A stretch of DNA of 62,000 bases from Acanthaster planci (Eukaryota > Echinodermata > Asteroidea > Valvatida > Acanthasteridae), in NCBI RefSeq assembly GCF_001949145.1, contig NW_019091437.1, forward strand, positions 71,472-133,471, in the 5' to 3' direction. The translations under genes were made by a program, and so were the position numbers. Every line of letters starts with the position of its first letter. The stretch's first letter is position 1. The notes beneath the pieces were generated by a model, which made no database searches, was not told the origin of the DNA, and saw nothing but the letters and a program-made list of their open reading frames with translations. Shown in pieces: positions 1-9,413 of this stretch.

Positions 1-69
1 AAGTAAGGATACTTTTGTAGTAATTACGCGATATTACAGTGAACTTCGTATATGGAATTCTTCCTCTTG

Positions 70-330
70 ACTTGACTTGGCAAAAAATGACTAAAGATTT
101 GACTTGACTTGCTAAAATTTGACTTGGGTCTTGACTTGCTAATATTTGACTTGAGACTTGACTTGCTAAAATTTGACTTGAGACTTGACTTGCTAAAATT
201 TGACTTGGGGCTTGACTTGCTAAAATTTGACTTGGGACTTGACTTGCTAAAATTTGACTTGGGACTTGACTTGCTAAAATTTGACTTGACTTGACTTGCT
301 AAAATTTGTCTTGGAACTTGACTTGGCTTG
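70..330. repeat. Tandem array, 27-bp unit
   Basis: About nine imperfect copies of a 27-bp unit built from the words ACTTGACTTGC and TAAAATTTG. Because 27 is a multiple of three the array stays open on the plus strand and reads as a 9-residue periodic peptide (LLKFDLGLD repeated). This is simple repeat DNA and not a gene: there is no other coding signal on either side. The flanks degrade into related CTTGACTTGG words. Confidence 0.9.
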
Positions 331-936
331 GAAAAAAATGACTTGGTTACAACCTTGTTATGCTGTGACTTTCAACCACCTCATTGCATAATCTATTCCT
401 TGTGCATTTGTAACGAGTGACGTTGAGTACATTGCAGCTGCGGGTTTCTTGCGCTAAAAGTGGTGATGAATACACGTCCATGTATTCCGAAGACAATTCC
501 AACGAGCAGTCCAGGGTCCAGGAGATGAACTAAGCGATATATGAGGATACTCTTCAGCAAGTGGTTCATGTCAACTTGAACTTGACAAACAGATATTATC
601 TTTATTGTTTTTTACCTTTGGTCCTCCTAACCCTTGATTTTTTTTTTCATTTGACTTTGAGGTTGCCACTCGCAGGACTGGGAATCGCACTTGTAATGTT
701 TTTTATTTGTTTTTTGTTTTTGTTTTTTCATTTTACTGGGGTAGCTCCATCAATTATCAGTAAGTTGTTCTCACTGGGGCCCTGGGATTCTCGCTGGCGG
801 CAGGCCCTGGGATTTTCGCTGGCGGCAGGCCCTGGGTAATCACCACTATAGTCTTGCTGGCGCAGCAGGTGAGAGCGTAGAGCTGTCGGAGAGTTATTGG
901 TGTGAATTTATTCACCAGAAGAGGGTGCCGTTCAAG
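331..936. other. LYRM4 upstream region
   Basis: No coding exon is visible on either strand. The stretch holds T-rich low-complexity sequence (about 630-735) and a short GC-rich tandem duplication (778-837), then the probable LYRM4 5' leader directly before the start codon. No clear TATA box is seen. In vertebrates LYRM4 is divergently paired with FARS2, but no FARS2-like exon was recognised here. Confidence 0.5.
778..837. repeat. 25-bp tandem duplication
   Basis: Two full copies and a partial third copy of a GC-rich 25-bp unit (GGCCCTGGGATTCTCGCTGG plus GGCA), with starts at 778, 803 and 828. It lies about 110 bp upstream of the LYRM4 start, in the presumed promoter or leader. Function unknown. 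Confidence 0.85.
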
Positions 937-952
937 ATGGCAGCCACCATGG
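932..952 (+). promoter_or_regulatory. YY1-like motif and Kozak start of LYRM4
   Basis: The sequence CAAGATGGCAGCC around the first ATG (937) resembles the YY1 motif CAAnATGGCGGC, which is common near starts of mitochondrial and housekeeping genes. The second ATG (949) sits in a perfect Kozak context, GCCACCATGG. Starting there gives 91 aa, the length of human LYRM4, so 949 is preferred; initiation at 937 would add MAAT. The YY1 role is inference from motif similarity. Confidence 0.5.
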
Positions 953-1034
953 CAAGTGCAACTTCATCAACTGTCTTGAAACTTTACTGCCGAATCTTAC
1001 GAAAATCCAAGACATTTTCTGGATATAATTATAG
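949..1034 (+). CDS. LYRM4 coding exon 1
   Basis: Encodes MASATSSTVLKLYCRILRKS through SGYNY and the first two bases of an Arg codon. The donor is TATAG|GTATGA, with intron phase 2. It carries the start codon and the LYR-motif helix; the third LYR residue is Cys. Confidence 0.93.
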
Positions 1035-3280
1035 GTATGACAAATCAGTTTACCGCAGACTGTACCTATAGTGAATGTTGTTCATTCAGAAGCCAGATGA
1101 GTGTGCGTGCTTGGCATGGGACCAAGTATGCAATGAAATTACATAAAGTCATTCTCGCAGTTGGCATGACGTCACTGTGAAGTTTTTAACACCCGGCAAA
1201 GGGGAAAATTTACCCTTCGTGCTATTCAATAATATAAAGAAGTTCCTGAATGTCCGACCACGTAGATTCCGCTGCCCGCATGTCCCGACACCACTCACTG
1301 CCCCCAAAAAATCGTTACTTCGCAAATTTCATAATTTGTAAGAAAAAGACACAAAATCACCAAAATCAGAGTTCCGAATCTTCCAGCAGATATCCAAAAC
1401 ACCATATGCATTTTATCCATACTTAGCTCAGTTTAGATGGCTTTCGTTCATGCGTGTGTCCAGGTATTATGCTCAGAGTGTTTGAGTGTAAGGATTGCCC
1501 TGAGCCATTGATTCCAAAAAGAATTCAGAGAGTTCTCTCAGATAGAGTTGGACACTGAAACTTCAGATCCCTATCTGCTCTGATCCATGAACTGATGAAG
1601 GGCCAACATGTTACTCATCCGTCAGCAAGGCTTCTGGTTGTAGTCTGGTAGAATTATACTTGAAAAGTGTCTTTACTTGGAGGTTGAAATAAAATCATGA
1701 ATAATGAAAGATGAAAAAATACCCCATGTGTTTTTGAAATTGTTAGGACGCAAATCTACAAGTGCTGTTCTCTTAGCCTTTTAAAATGCCTCCAGAAATT
1801 TCATGAATTAAGAAAACTACTCTCAGTTAGGATCAACAGTTGGGTATTCTGCAGTTACTCCCAAATAGGCCTGCCAACTGTAATGTAGAGCCTGGCCATT
1901 GTGCCTTATAGCTGTGTGCGCAAGTTTGGCATGTTTTGACAATTTGGGACATTGTTACCGTGGTCATTGTTAAATTTTTTAGCAAAGTAGTCTGTCATGA
2001 ACCAGTCCTTAATATTCTGCTGTATAAAGTGGACGACAAGAGTTCCATTAACAGCCACCACAAACTCTCTGCCAATCATAACAAATTCCACCTCACTTTT
2101 ATTCTGATTGAAGACAAGTCTATTCGGGTTTAAAAACTGGTATTGTTCCAAACATGTCGGTGTTCATGAAGTTAAGAGCTTTGTTGGCCGGATACACACT
2201 AATACAAAACTCCTTTGAAATTCCCCTATGGTCCCAACAAGTGTTGGACTGGATGGTGTTATGGGTATGCATACTTGGCATGCATTTTCTCTTCCTGGTT
2301 CGAGACTTTGGAGGAATTTTCGAAATGAAGTCTGAAATTACACTAAGTCTAAATCCCACCTTGTGCATACAATGTTACAAGGAAATGTCAGCATGGAACC
2401 AGATGATGATTTGTAAATGCAAAAAAGTTGCAGTCCCAAATATCACTGACTGCCCATGTCTAGTTCCACTGTGGTAAAAAAAAGAATTTGAAAATATTTT
2501 TGAAAAAGTTCAGATGGTGTAATATGGCCACTGGCATTTTTTTTCCCACAGGTTCACTCAAAGCATCAACCTTGCAAGCTTATGGCGTGAGAAGATTCAA
2601 CAGTGTAGTCCCCACGCCATATGCCATAGAGCTAGATTTCCAAGCTTAGACCCTACCGGAATATAGCTCGGCCTCAAGCAATTTACCTTCCCTGAGTGTT
2701 CAATGTCTACCTGTTGTACTACAGTCCACCATATGTTATCCACAGTGACATGGTCAAACACCAATTGGTGGGGTTTCTTCACTCCTTGCACCAATGGTAT
2801 TTAAAGACAACTTTTTTCCCTTTCTCTCTTCACAGAGAATATGCATTGAGGAGGACTAAAGATGCCTTTCGAGAGAACAAAAGCTTGACAGATGAGGCAG
2901 GGATCAATGCTTTGATCCGAGAAGCTGAAGAGAATCTACAGATTATAAAAAGACAGGTAAGATTCATAGGACTGGACTTTAAAATAACCCCGTAAACACC
3001 CCACAACAGTTACAAGTACAAGTCACAAATTCCTACATAGGTGGGGATAGCTGTATGGAGCAAACTCCACAAAAGTATCAGCAGTTACACTATTTGAATT
3101 GAAGTCATAATATTCGGTAGGCAATCAAAAACCTAGCACTGTGCACACGAGAATTGTTTGCTCCAGAAACTGAACAACTGAGTAGAGTTGAATTATCACC
3201 CTCTTTCTCAGGTTGTTCTCAGCCAGCTTTACAAGGATCCATTACTGGTAATTGAAGAAAATAAACCGGGACAGAGGTAG
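949..3280 (+). CDS. LYRM4/ISD11, complete gene, three coding exons
   Basis: Small LYR-family protein of the mitochondrial matrix that binds and stabilises the cysteine desulfurase NFS1, together with acyl carrier protein, for iron-sulfur cluster assembly. The model joins 949-1034, 2836-2956 and 3212-3280, in phase, all with GT-AG introns, and gives 91 aa, the same length as the human protein. Recognisable blocks are LKLYCRILRKSK, SGYNYREYALRRTKDAFREN and a C-terminal LYKDPLLVIEENK, matching the human layout LALYRAMLRESK, AYNYRTYAVRRIRDAFREN and QLYSTDKLIIEN. The eponymous LYR tripeptide reads LYC followed by R. The upstream in-frame ATG at 937 is an alternative start. Candidate poly(A) signals lie far downstream (5695, 5774). 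Confidence 0.95.
2836..2956 (+). CDS. LYRM4 coding exon 2
   Basis: Acceptor TTCACAG|AGAATATG, donor AGACAG|GTAAGA. It completes the split Arg codon and encodes 40 residues beginning EYALRRTKDAFRENKSL and ending EENLQIIKRQ. The FREN block is the most conserved segment of the family and contacts NFS1/ACP in known complexes. Confidence 0.96.
3212..3280 (+). CDS. LYRM4 coding exon 3 and stop
   Basis: Acceptor CTTTCTCAG|GTTGTT. Encodes VVLSQLYKDPLLVIEENKPG followed by QR and a TAG stop. It aligns with the human C-terminal exon (VHIGQLYSTDKLIIEN...), including the LY and IEN positions. Confidence 0.95.
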   Translation, partial: VVLSQLYKDPLLVIEENKPGQR

Positions 3281-3949
3281 CAGCTATGACGGAGGCAGAG
3301 GGTTTGAAGATGAGGCTGAGCTCTACACTTCAGAATGCAGGCGGTGTCACAAGTACAGATGCATCAAAGAACAGTGTCATTAAGAAATCTGTTTTCCTCT
3401 CTGTGTGCCCAACCATTACCCACGATGCCATGAACTGGTGAAAATGAAAACAGTTCATGGCAACATGGCAGTTGAATCATTTGCCATACAAAGCCACAGT
3501 GTTGAGCTATGAAGTGCAAGACCTTGATTTTTATTTTGAGGTAGACTAGTTTTTTTTCTTACCTTTTAAAGCGATTTCCAGTGAGGGCTTTTCTTTCAAC
3601 CCCTCCACGGTAATTTCCCCCTTTTTTGTAGTCATGTAGCATTGCCACTTTGCCAGTCTGCAGTGCAGTTCAATGCAATGTACATAGTTGATTGTTGACT
3701 GAATGACGTACATGAAATAGCAATTGAGAGGAGACACAAGTGGTTGTATTTGAAAGAGCAGAGAACCCATGAAATGTTTCCAAATCATTGAAGTCCCCGA
3801 GTAGAAAAGTAGGGATAAACTTCTCAAGTCAACAGAGAGTCACCAGAACCTCAGTGTACGATGCTTGTTTTCTTTAGTCATGGCCAGTTTAGATGAAATT
3901 GGTTTTGAATTTCTTTCACATATTTGTAAAGAATGTAGATTTCCATGCC

Positions 3950-4065
3950 AGTTTTTCTCATTCGAAGCAAGATATGGGACGGAGAGAACCCCCCCCCCCG
4001 CCTTTGTGTTGGTCATTGNTACCCCTCCGTCCCACATCTTGCCTGGTATAGTTTTTCTCATTGCC
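3950..4065. repeat. Hairpin around an 11-C run and uncalled base
   Basis: GCAAGATATGGGACGGAG (about 3967-3984) is matched in inverted orientation by CTCCGTCCCACATCTTGC (about 4025-4042) with one mismatch. Between them lie an 11-base C run (3989-3999) and the single N at 4019. TTTTTCTCATT also recurs directly on both outer flanks. The stem and homopolymer plausibly caused the ambiguous base call. Confidence 0.7.
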
Positions 4066-4910
4066 GAAATGTAAAGGCTGGGCCCTTTGCTATGGCCATA
4101 AGTTACGTATTGAAAGATAATGTTTGGAACAGAAAATTGCTGCCCAGGAGGGAAAAGATGTCACTCAACATTTTTCACTCACAGCTAATCCATCCTTCCC
4201 CATATTCATGTGCAAAGGCTGGTTCATACTTCAGGCGAATGCAAAAGCCAAGTGATTTTGACGTCTCAAAACACCTGCACCTGATTTCATTTGAGATGAA
4301 ATGTGTTCAACTCTTGCAAATTTGCAGCACGACTATTTAATCTGATTTCATAATTTCGCATTCCTGTTTGGTTTCATGCCAAGTAAGAACTAGCCTTCAT
4401 GTAGGCTACACTGCATATTAAGTTTATACCCTGTATTATGGGAGCCTTTAGGTCAAAGAGAAGGGGCTTCCTATTTCTCAAGTTTTTGGTGTTGTCTGTC
4501 ACTAGTTTTACAGAGATGAAAGCTCCCTCCATTGGCAAAAACCATACAAATCAAAATGATCTATTTTTCTTGTGACGTTCTCCCTTTTCCGGGACTGCCC
4601 TCCCAATACTTGAAGCTGACAGTAGGTTTGCAGTAACATTCAGTGAAAATGCACCAATACATTAGGCTGTAATTTCTACTGTCCTGTTTCTTACCATGGG
4701 TTGTTATGGGTACAGGACTGACCACAAGTAGACACCGGGCATTTCATTCACTTCATGCATCAATGGTTATAGTGTCTCGTGAGGTTGGTCAGCAGGCCAT
4801 ATTGGCCTCTGCACTGATGATGTCGTGCTCTGTTTACACGGCTCCATTGTGTGGAACCAGGAGGGGTAACAGATACCTTGCTCCACTGGAAAGCATATAT
4901 ATAAACAAAG

Positions 4911-4960
4911 TATGACATCATCAGTACATATATAGTATGACATCATCAGCACATATATAG
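4911..4960. repeat. 25-bp tandem duplication
   Basis: Two copies of TATGACATCATCAGTACATA plus TATAG (starts 4911 and 4936), differing at one position. No coding capacity. Confidence 0.85.
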
Positions 4961-5180
4961 TATGCCTGCTTTTGCAGTGCCAACGAGTATAACAAAGAGG
5001 AATCCAGAAAGCAGTGACGCCCTTTCACTGTCAGTACCAGTCACTGGCAGCGTAAATCATGTGGCACGGTGGTTGGTAACCTGTTTTTGCAATGCAAATG
5101 CTTTTCATGCTTGCTGAATTTCTCTGCAGATTGGTTCTAACCAGTGTTGTAGTTGAGACTTCCACGAGATCATTCACGAT

Positions 5181-5240
5181 ACCAGTCACAAGACTAGTCA
5201 CAAGACCAGTCACAAGATGAGCCACAAGACCGGTCACAAG
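5181..5240. repeat. Short tandem array of CACAAGACCAGT-type units
   Basis: Four to five degenerate units containing ACCAGTCACAAG. A related patch (TTTCACAAGTCTGGTCACAAGACC in two overlapping halves) occurs near 19860-19890, followed in both places by similar ACAAAGGAAT/ATAAAGGAAT words. This suggests two copies of one dispersed repeat family. Confidence 0.6.
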
Positions 5241-5694
5241 TTACAAACCAAACAGTGACAAAGGAATGCTTTTGTTACAGTTATCTGATCTGAATAGCTT
5301 GTGACTTGAATTCACACAGACTGTAGGTCTTGTGCTGTCCTTGTGATGGTCTCTTAGGGGGTTTTGTGATTTTCTTAAGAGGTCTCGATTACAACACTGG
5401 TTCCAAAGCTTCACAGTCTTTGGCTATCAATTTTTCCCCTCTTGATACTCATAAATTTATTTGAAGAGTTGTTAAATGTATTTCTCTTGATAATGTTCCT
5501 GTTTGCAATGCATATATGACGTATGGGAACTGCAATATATTGTGCTAGATTTTACAATTGGATACATGTTAACCCTAACCGCCAAGCATATTGTTTGGCT
5601 TACATTGCTCCGTACCACAAAATACTAAGTAGTAGTCTGAGCTTGAATTACTACTTCTGGCTAGGCTACTTCCATTGTTACTTGTACAGAGAGC

Positions 5695-5779
5695 AATAAA
5701 TCCATGCATTCATAGTGCCACAGCACTGTATGATATATTGTCTTATCTAATGTATCTTATGGGTTCACAGAACAATAAA
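5695..5779 (+). terminator. Candidate LYRM4 poly(A) signals
   Basis: Canonical AATAAA hexamers at 5695-5700 and 5774-5779 on the plus strand. They are the first convincing plus-strand hexamers found after the LYRM4 stop. If used, the 3' UTR would be about 2.4 kb, which is long for this gene, so an unrecognised weaker signal nearer the stop is possible. Confidence 0.35.
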
Positions 5780-6566
5780 GTCATGTCCTCTAACAAGCGA
5801 CGGGACTAAATACTACATTTTACCACAACTAGTAATTTGTAGTATTATGCAGGGTTAGGGTTAACAAACCCTTTTTTTGTGTATGCATTATTTCAGCTAA
5901 CTTCACTTCATGAATCTCCCAGATGCTATATCCGCCTTCAGCAGAAGCACCCGCCCCCCGATCGGATGAAAAGAGCCATGTTGGTCGGGAGTGTTCATTT
6001 TGTTGGTAGCGATGTGACTGTAATGCGTGCATTTCCTAGTCATTCATAAACTAGTGAAGTTCAGACTAAAGGAGCCTCCATTTACTATTTTGCTAAGATT
6101 AATTGTGCCCTCTCTTGGTCCAGCTCAGGCTCACAACCCGAGTTTACCTTTTATAACTTGTGAAAAATCCACTTACTATACGATGCCAGCATTAATAATC
6201 AAGTGTTTGTAAAAAGAGGTTGGTCAGCTGTGTCCAAAAAGTACAGCTGTGGCTGTGGTTATAGTGGCAACCAGTTGCTAGTAGCTACAGTCACAGCCGC
6301 AGCCAGTTGATCTTTAGTCTGTCTCAGCCCCATGATGGGCTTGGCTGGTGTGTTTAAAAACTTTGATTGTCACAATCGCACAAAGTGCACACATGTAGAG
6401 TGTACATGTAAATACACATCTCTGTGAACTGTTTGACAGGTATGATTGGTGGTTTGCTGATAAACCTCAAAGTGCACAAAATTTGATTACATGGTGTCAA
6501 TCCTTGTCATATTTCTTATTTTCTTTTGCAGGTAATATCACAGTGATACAATTTATGTATACGCTA

Positions 6567-7032
6567 CCATTTGAAACGTGAAAATGGAATTCCACTTACA
6601 ATTATTTCCATTTGAAACATGTGAAAATGGAATTCCGCTTACAATTATTTCCATTTGAAATGTGAAAATGGAATTCCGCTTACAATTATTTCCATTTGAA
6701 ACATGCGAAAATGGAATTCCGCTTACACTTTTTTTTTCATTTGAAATGTGAAAATGGAATTCCACTTACAATTATTTCCATTTGAAACGTGTGAAAATGG
6801 AATTCCGCTTACAATTATTTCCATTTGAAACGTGTGAAAATGGAATTCCACTTACACTTCTTTCTATTTGAAACGTGAAAATGGAATTCCGCTTACAATT
6901 ATTTCCATTTGAAACATGTGAAAATGGAATTCCACTTACACTTCTTTCTATTTGAAACGTGAAAATGGAATTCCGCTTACAATTATTTCCATTTGAAAGG
7001 TGAAAATGGAATTCCGCTCACACTTATTTCTA
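6567..7032. repeat. Satellite array, 41-43 bp unit, 11 copies
   Basis: Eleven copies of a unit containing ATTTGAAACGTG, AAAATGGAATTCC and GCTTACAATTATTTCC. Every copy contains an EcoRI site (GAATTC). Units come in two lengths that differ by an extra TG after the ACGTG/ACATG word, and a subset has CACTTCTTTC in place of CAATTATTTC. This indicates mixed subfamilies and local higher-order duplication. No coding signal. Confidence 0.93.
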
Positions 7033-7989
7033 TATTTCTTTGAGAATAATGCACATTTGTAGAGTGACTTGGATCACAAGAGAAGAAATACATTTCTCAA
7101 AAAAGTTAAGGGCCACGTTTTTCTTAACTTGTAATTTTTTGCAAGGAATCAATGGGGTCTCTTTCTTTTATTTTTGTTTGGCTAGATGGTGTTCTCTTTG
7201 GAATAAAATCTTTTTTGTTTCAAAACATCAACTGCACATTTTCATTTGTAAAAATACCTCATAAACCAAGTATGCACAAACAAAAAGTGGTCCTTAACTT
7301 TTATTTTGAGTAGTGTAGAATATAAGGACACGTACATGATGATGTGACTGGCCTAGAGCGTCAAGCAACTTTATGTTAGGGCGGGTATGTTTCTTTCCTC
7401 AACTTAGTTTTGGTAGTCAGGGTCATACACTGAATGCCATGCAATGAGCTTTTGTGATGGAAAGGGGACGTTTGATGGAATGATTTTGTTATTCAGTCAT
7501 CGGGTATAACGGTCAGCCCGTTTTGAGCTGTGAAAATTTGATTTTCTCTTTTCCTGTAAAAAAAAGTCATGATATTCTTGCAACCGGGGTCTTTACGAGA
7601 ATATTAACCCCATGAAGGTGAAGCCAGCACTGAACTAAAGGCCATCCTGATGGTCATTTGCTATAAGTCTTTTAACGCCAGATTTACGAACTTCAAAGTC
7701 TGGTTCACGCTGTGATTTTATTGTAACAATTCATTACCTAACCGAAATTCCAGTAGATATTCAAATAGTGTAGAATCCAGCACGGTCTAATTTTAATGGT
7801 GTCGATAAAAATCAGTTTATGACAAGGATCGGTACTGGTTTTCTGTTCATAAGGAACAAATGCCCATGTTGCATAAACATGACTTAGTATCACTTTTTAA
7901 AAACCTTTTGCACTGTTGCTTTATCGTGTATGTCATTTCTAACGATCCATGCAAATATAATGTGTGTGGTATATCATATCTTCAGGAAA

Positions 7990-9280
7990 ACCCTACAAGA
8001 AATATTTTCAACGCCGTTGTTGCACTCCGTTAGCAACACGCGGTGCCGCGTTTGCATGTGAGCGTGAGACTACGGCTCTCGCGCTGCGTCTTTAGATTAA
8101 AACTCCAAGCCGTAGTCGTAGGACCAGGAGACAGGACCGGAACGTGGCTACCCTTATCATGCATACCGGCAGCGCTGGGTGATCATCACGCAACCACGTA
8201 CTGATCTCTGAAGAAGCTAGTCTTGGTTTCAAGACGTTAGTGCTTGATATCGGACACCGTGCATCGTGTGCCCCCAACGACTCATACTGTGGTTGAGTTC
8301 TTGCGGTCCGTTCTTGACACGAGTTTCGTGTTCTCGCGCTCGAACGGCGGGAACACGACCGAAGAACACTGTTCTCGGAACAGGATCACACACCACCTCC
8401 TCGTCAGGATTTCACACGAACACACGGAAAAACTCGTGAGATTTTATTTTTGAACAGCCTCCAAAAGTACCGATATGGCTTTAAAAAGCTGAAGACGATG
8501 GAAAGTTTTGCAAAATTAACATTAATAATTTTCCATGACAGAAATGAATTTTTTAAATGGAAAAGAAGTAAGCCCAGTTATCCAACATTAACTCTTGAAG
8601 AATGCACAAGGACGCTGCCATATTGCATGTTGCTTGCCACAAATAACTACTAGCGCTTATAACCGGTTGTACATTCCCGGCGTTCGAGCGACCGATCCAC
8701 GAACAACAAATCGAGCTGTTCGTAAACATAATTTGACAGTGCGCACTGGTTAGTGAGAGTAAGTAAAAACTAGTTGTGCGAGGGCGCTCTTCAACAGAAA
8801 TAAAACAACTATCAATCACTGACGTCTTGGGCCAAGACTATGAAGAAGTTAGCAAGAAGCAACGATTCTGATCGCCCGAATGCAGGCGACTGAACTAGCG
8901 CCCTCAATAGTTGACTAGAAGAAGAACAGTGCTCATGTTCCCAGACGTTTAATTATGCTGTCCCATAATAAAAAAATAAGAGAGCCAGACGTGTTTAATA
9001 TCTTCATATGCAACGGATGGTTTTTTCACAGACCTGGAGGAGGAAAACAAGGTCTAGGCCTACAGCTCAAAGAGTCGTTTCATCATTTCATATTTTTCAA
9101 GATTGTCAAGGTTTTTAATGTCGTGTCAGTAGGCTCAGGATAAAACGTATAGGCCTAGAAGGAGCTCTGGAACTCAGTGGAAACACGGCCACGGTCATGA
9201 CCACGATGACGGTGAATCATCGTGACCATCGATCATCATCGCGTAGACTTTACTGTGTTCACGTTTGCGCAGCAATTGAG
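7990..9280 (+). promoter_or_regulatory. CpG-richer region, candidate TMEM170 promoter
   Basis: CpG dinucleotides are clearly denser here than in the surrounding AT-rich spacer, for example around 8010-8090, 8300-8360, 8640-8700 and 9190-9250. The region ends about 60 bp before the TMEM170 start codon. No definite promoter element is recognised; assignment to TMEM170 is by position only. Confidence 0.35.
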
Positions 9281-9340
9281 TGATACCAGGCAGTGGAACA
9301 GTCAGTATCAGGAAGAGACCAGAGGCAGAACATTGGCAAG

Positions 9341-9413
9341 ATGGGGATCAATTTCCCAAGCTTTAGTCGGGTTATCAGCTTGGACACCAATGAAGAAATT
9401 AAAAGCTGGATTG
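9341..9413 (+). CDS. TMEM170 coding exon 1 (inferred)
   Basis: ATG at 9341 opens a 24-residue segment starting MGINFPSFSRVISL and ending at a donor ATTG|GTAGGT. The single leftover G joins AG of the next exon to make the conserved Glu of EMWY. The upstream frame is open but has no ATG. Evidence is splice phase, position and weak similarity to the TMEM170B N-terminus, so this exon is less sure than the others. Confidence 0.65.

Larger units (their letters stand above)
3281..9340. other. Spacer between LYRM4 and TMEM170
   Basis: About 6 kb without a recognised coding exon. The first part, up to about 5.8 kb, may be LYRM4 3' UTR. The rest contains a hairpin with an uncalled base (3950-4065), small tandem duplications (4911-4960, 5181-5240), an 11-copy satellite (6567-7032) and a CpG-richer stretch (about 7990-9280) leading into TMEM170. 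Open frames here are short and show no family resemblance. Confidence 0.6.

Noticed and set aside
109-294. 61-residue periodic open frame (LLKFDLGLD repeats)
   Set aside because: It is the translation of a 27-bp tandem repeat; there is no start context, no flanking exons and no family.
561-839. 92-residue hydrophobic open frame upstream of LYRM4
   Set aside because: It arises from T-rich low-complexity DNA and the 25-bp GC repeat; it begins without ATG and has no homology that I recognise.
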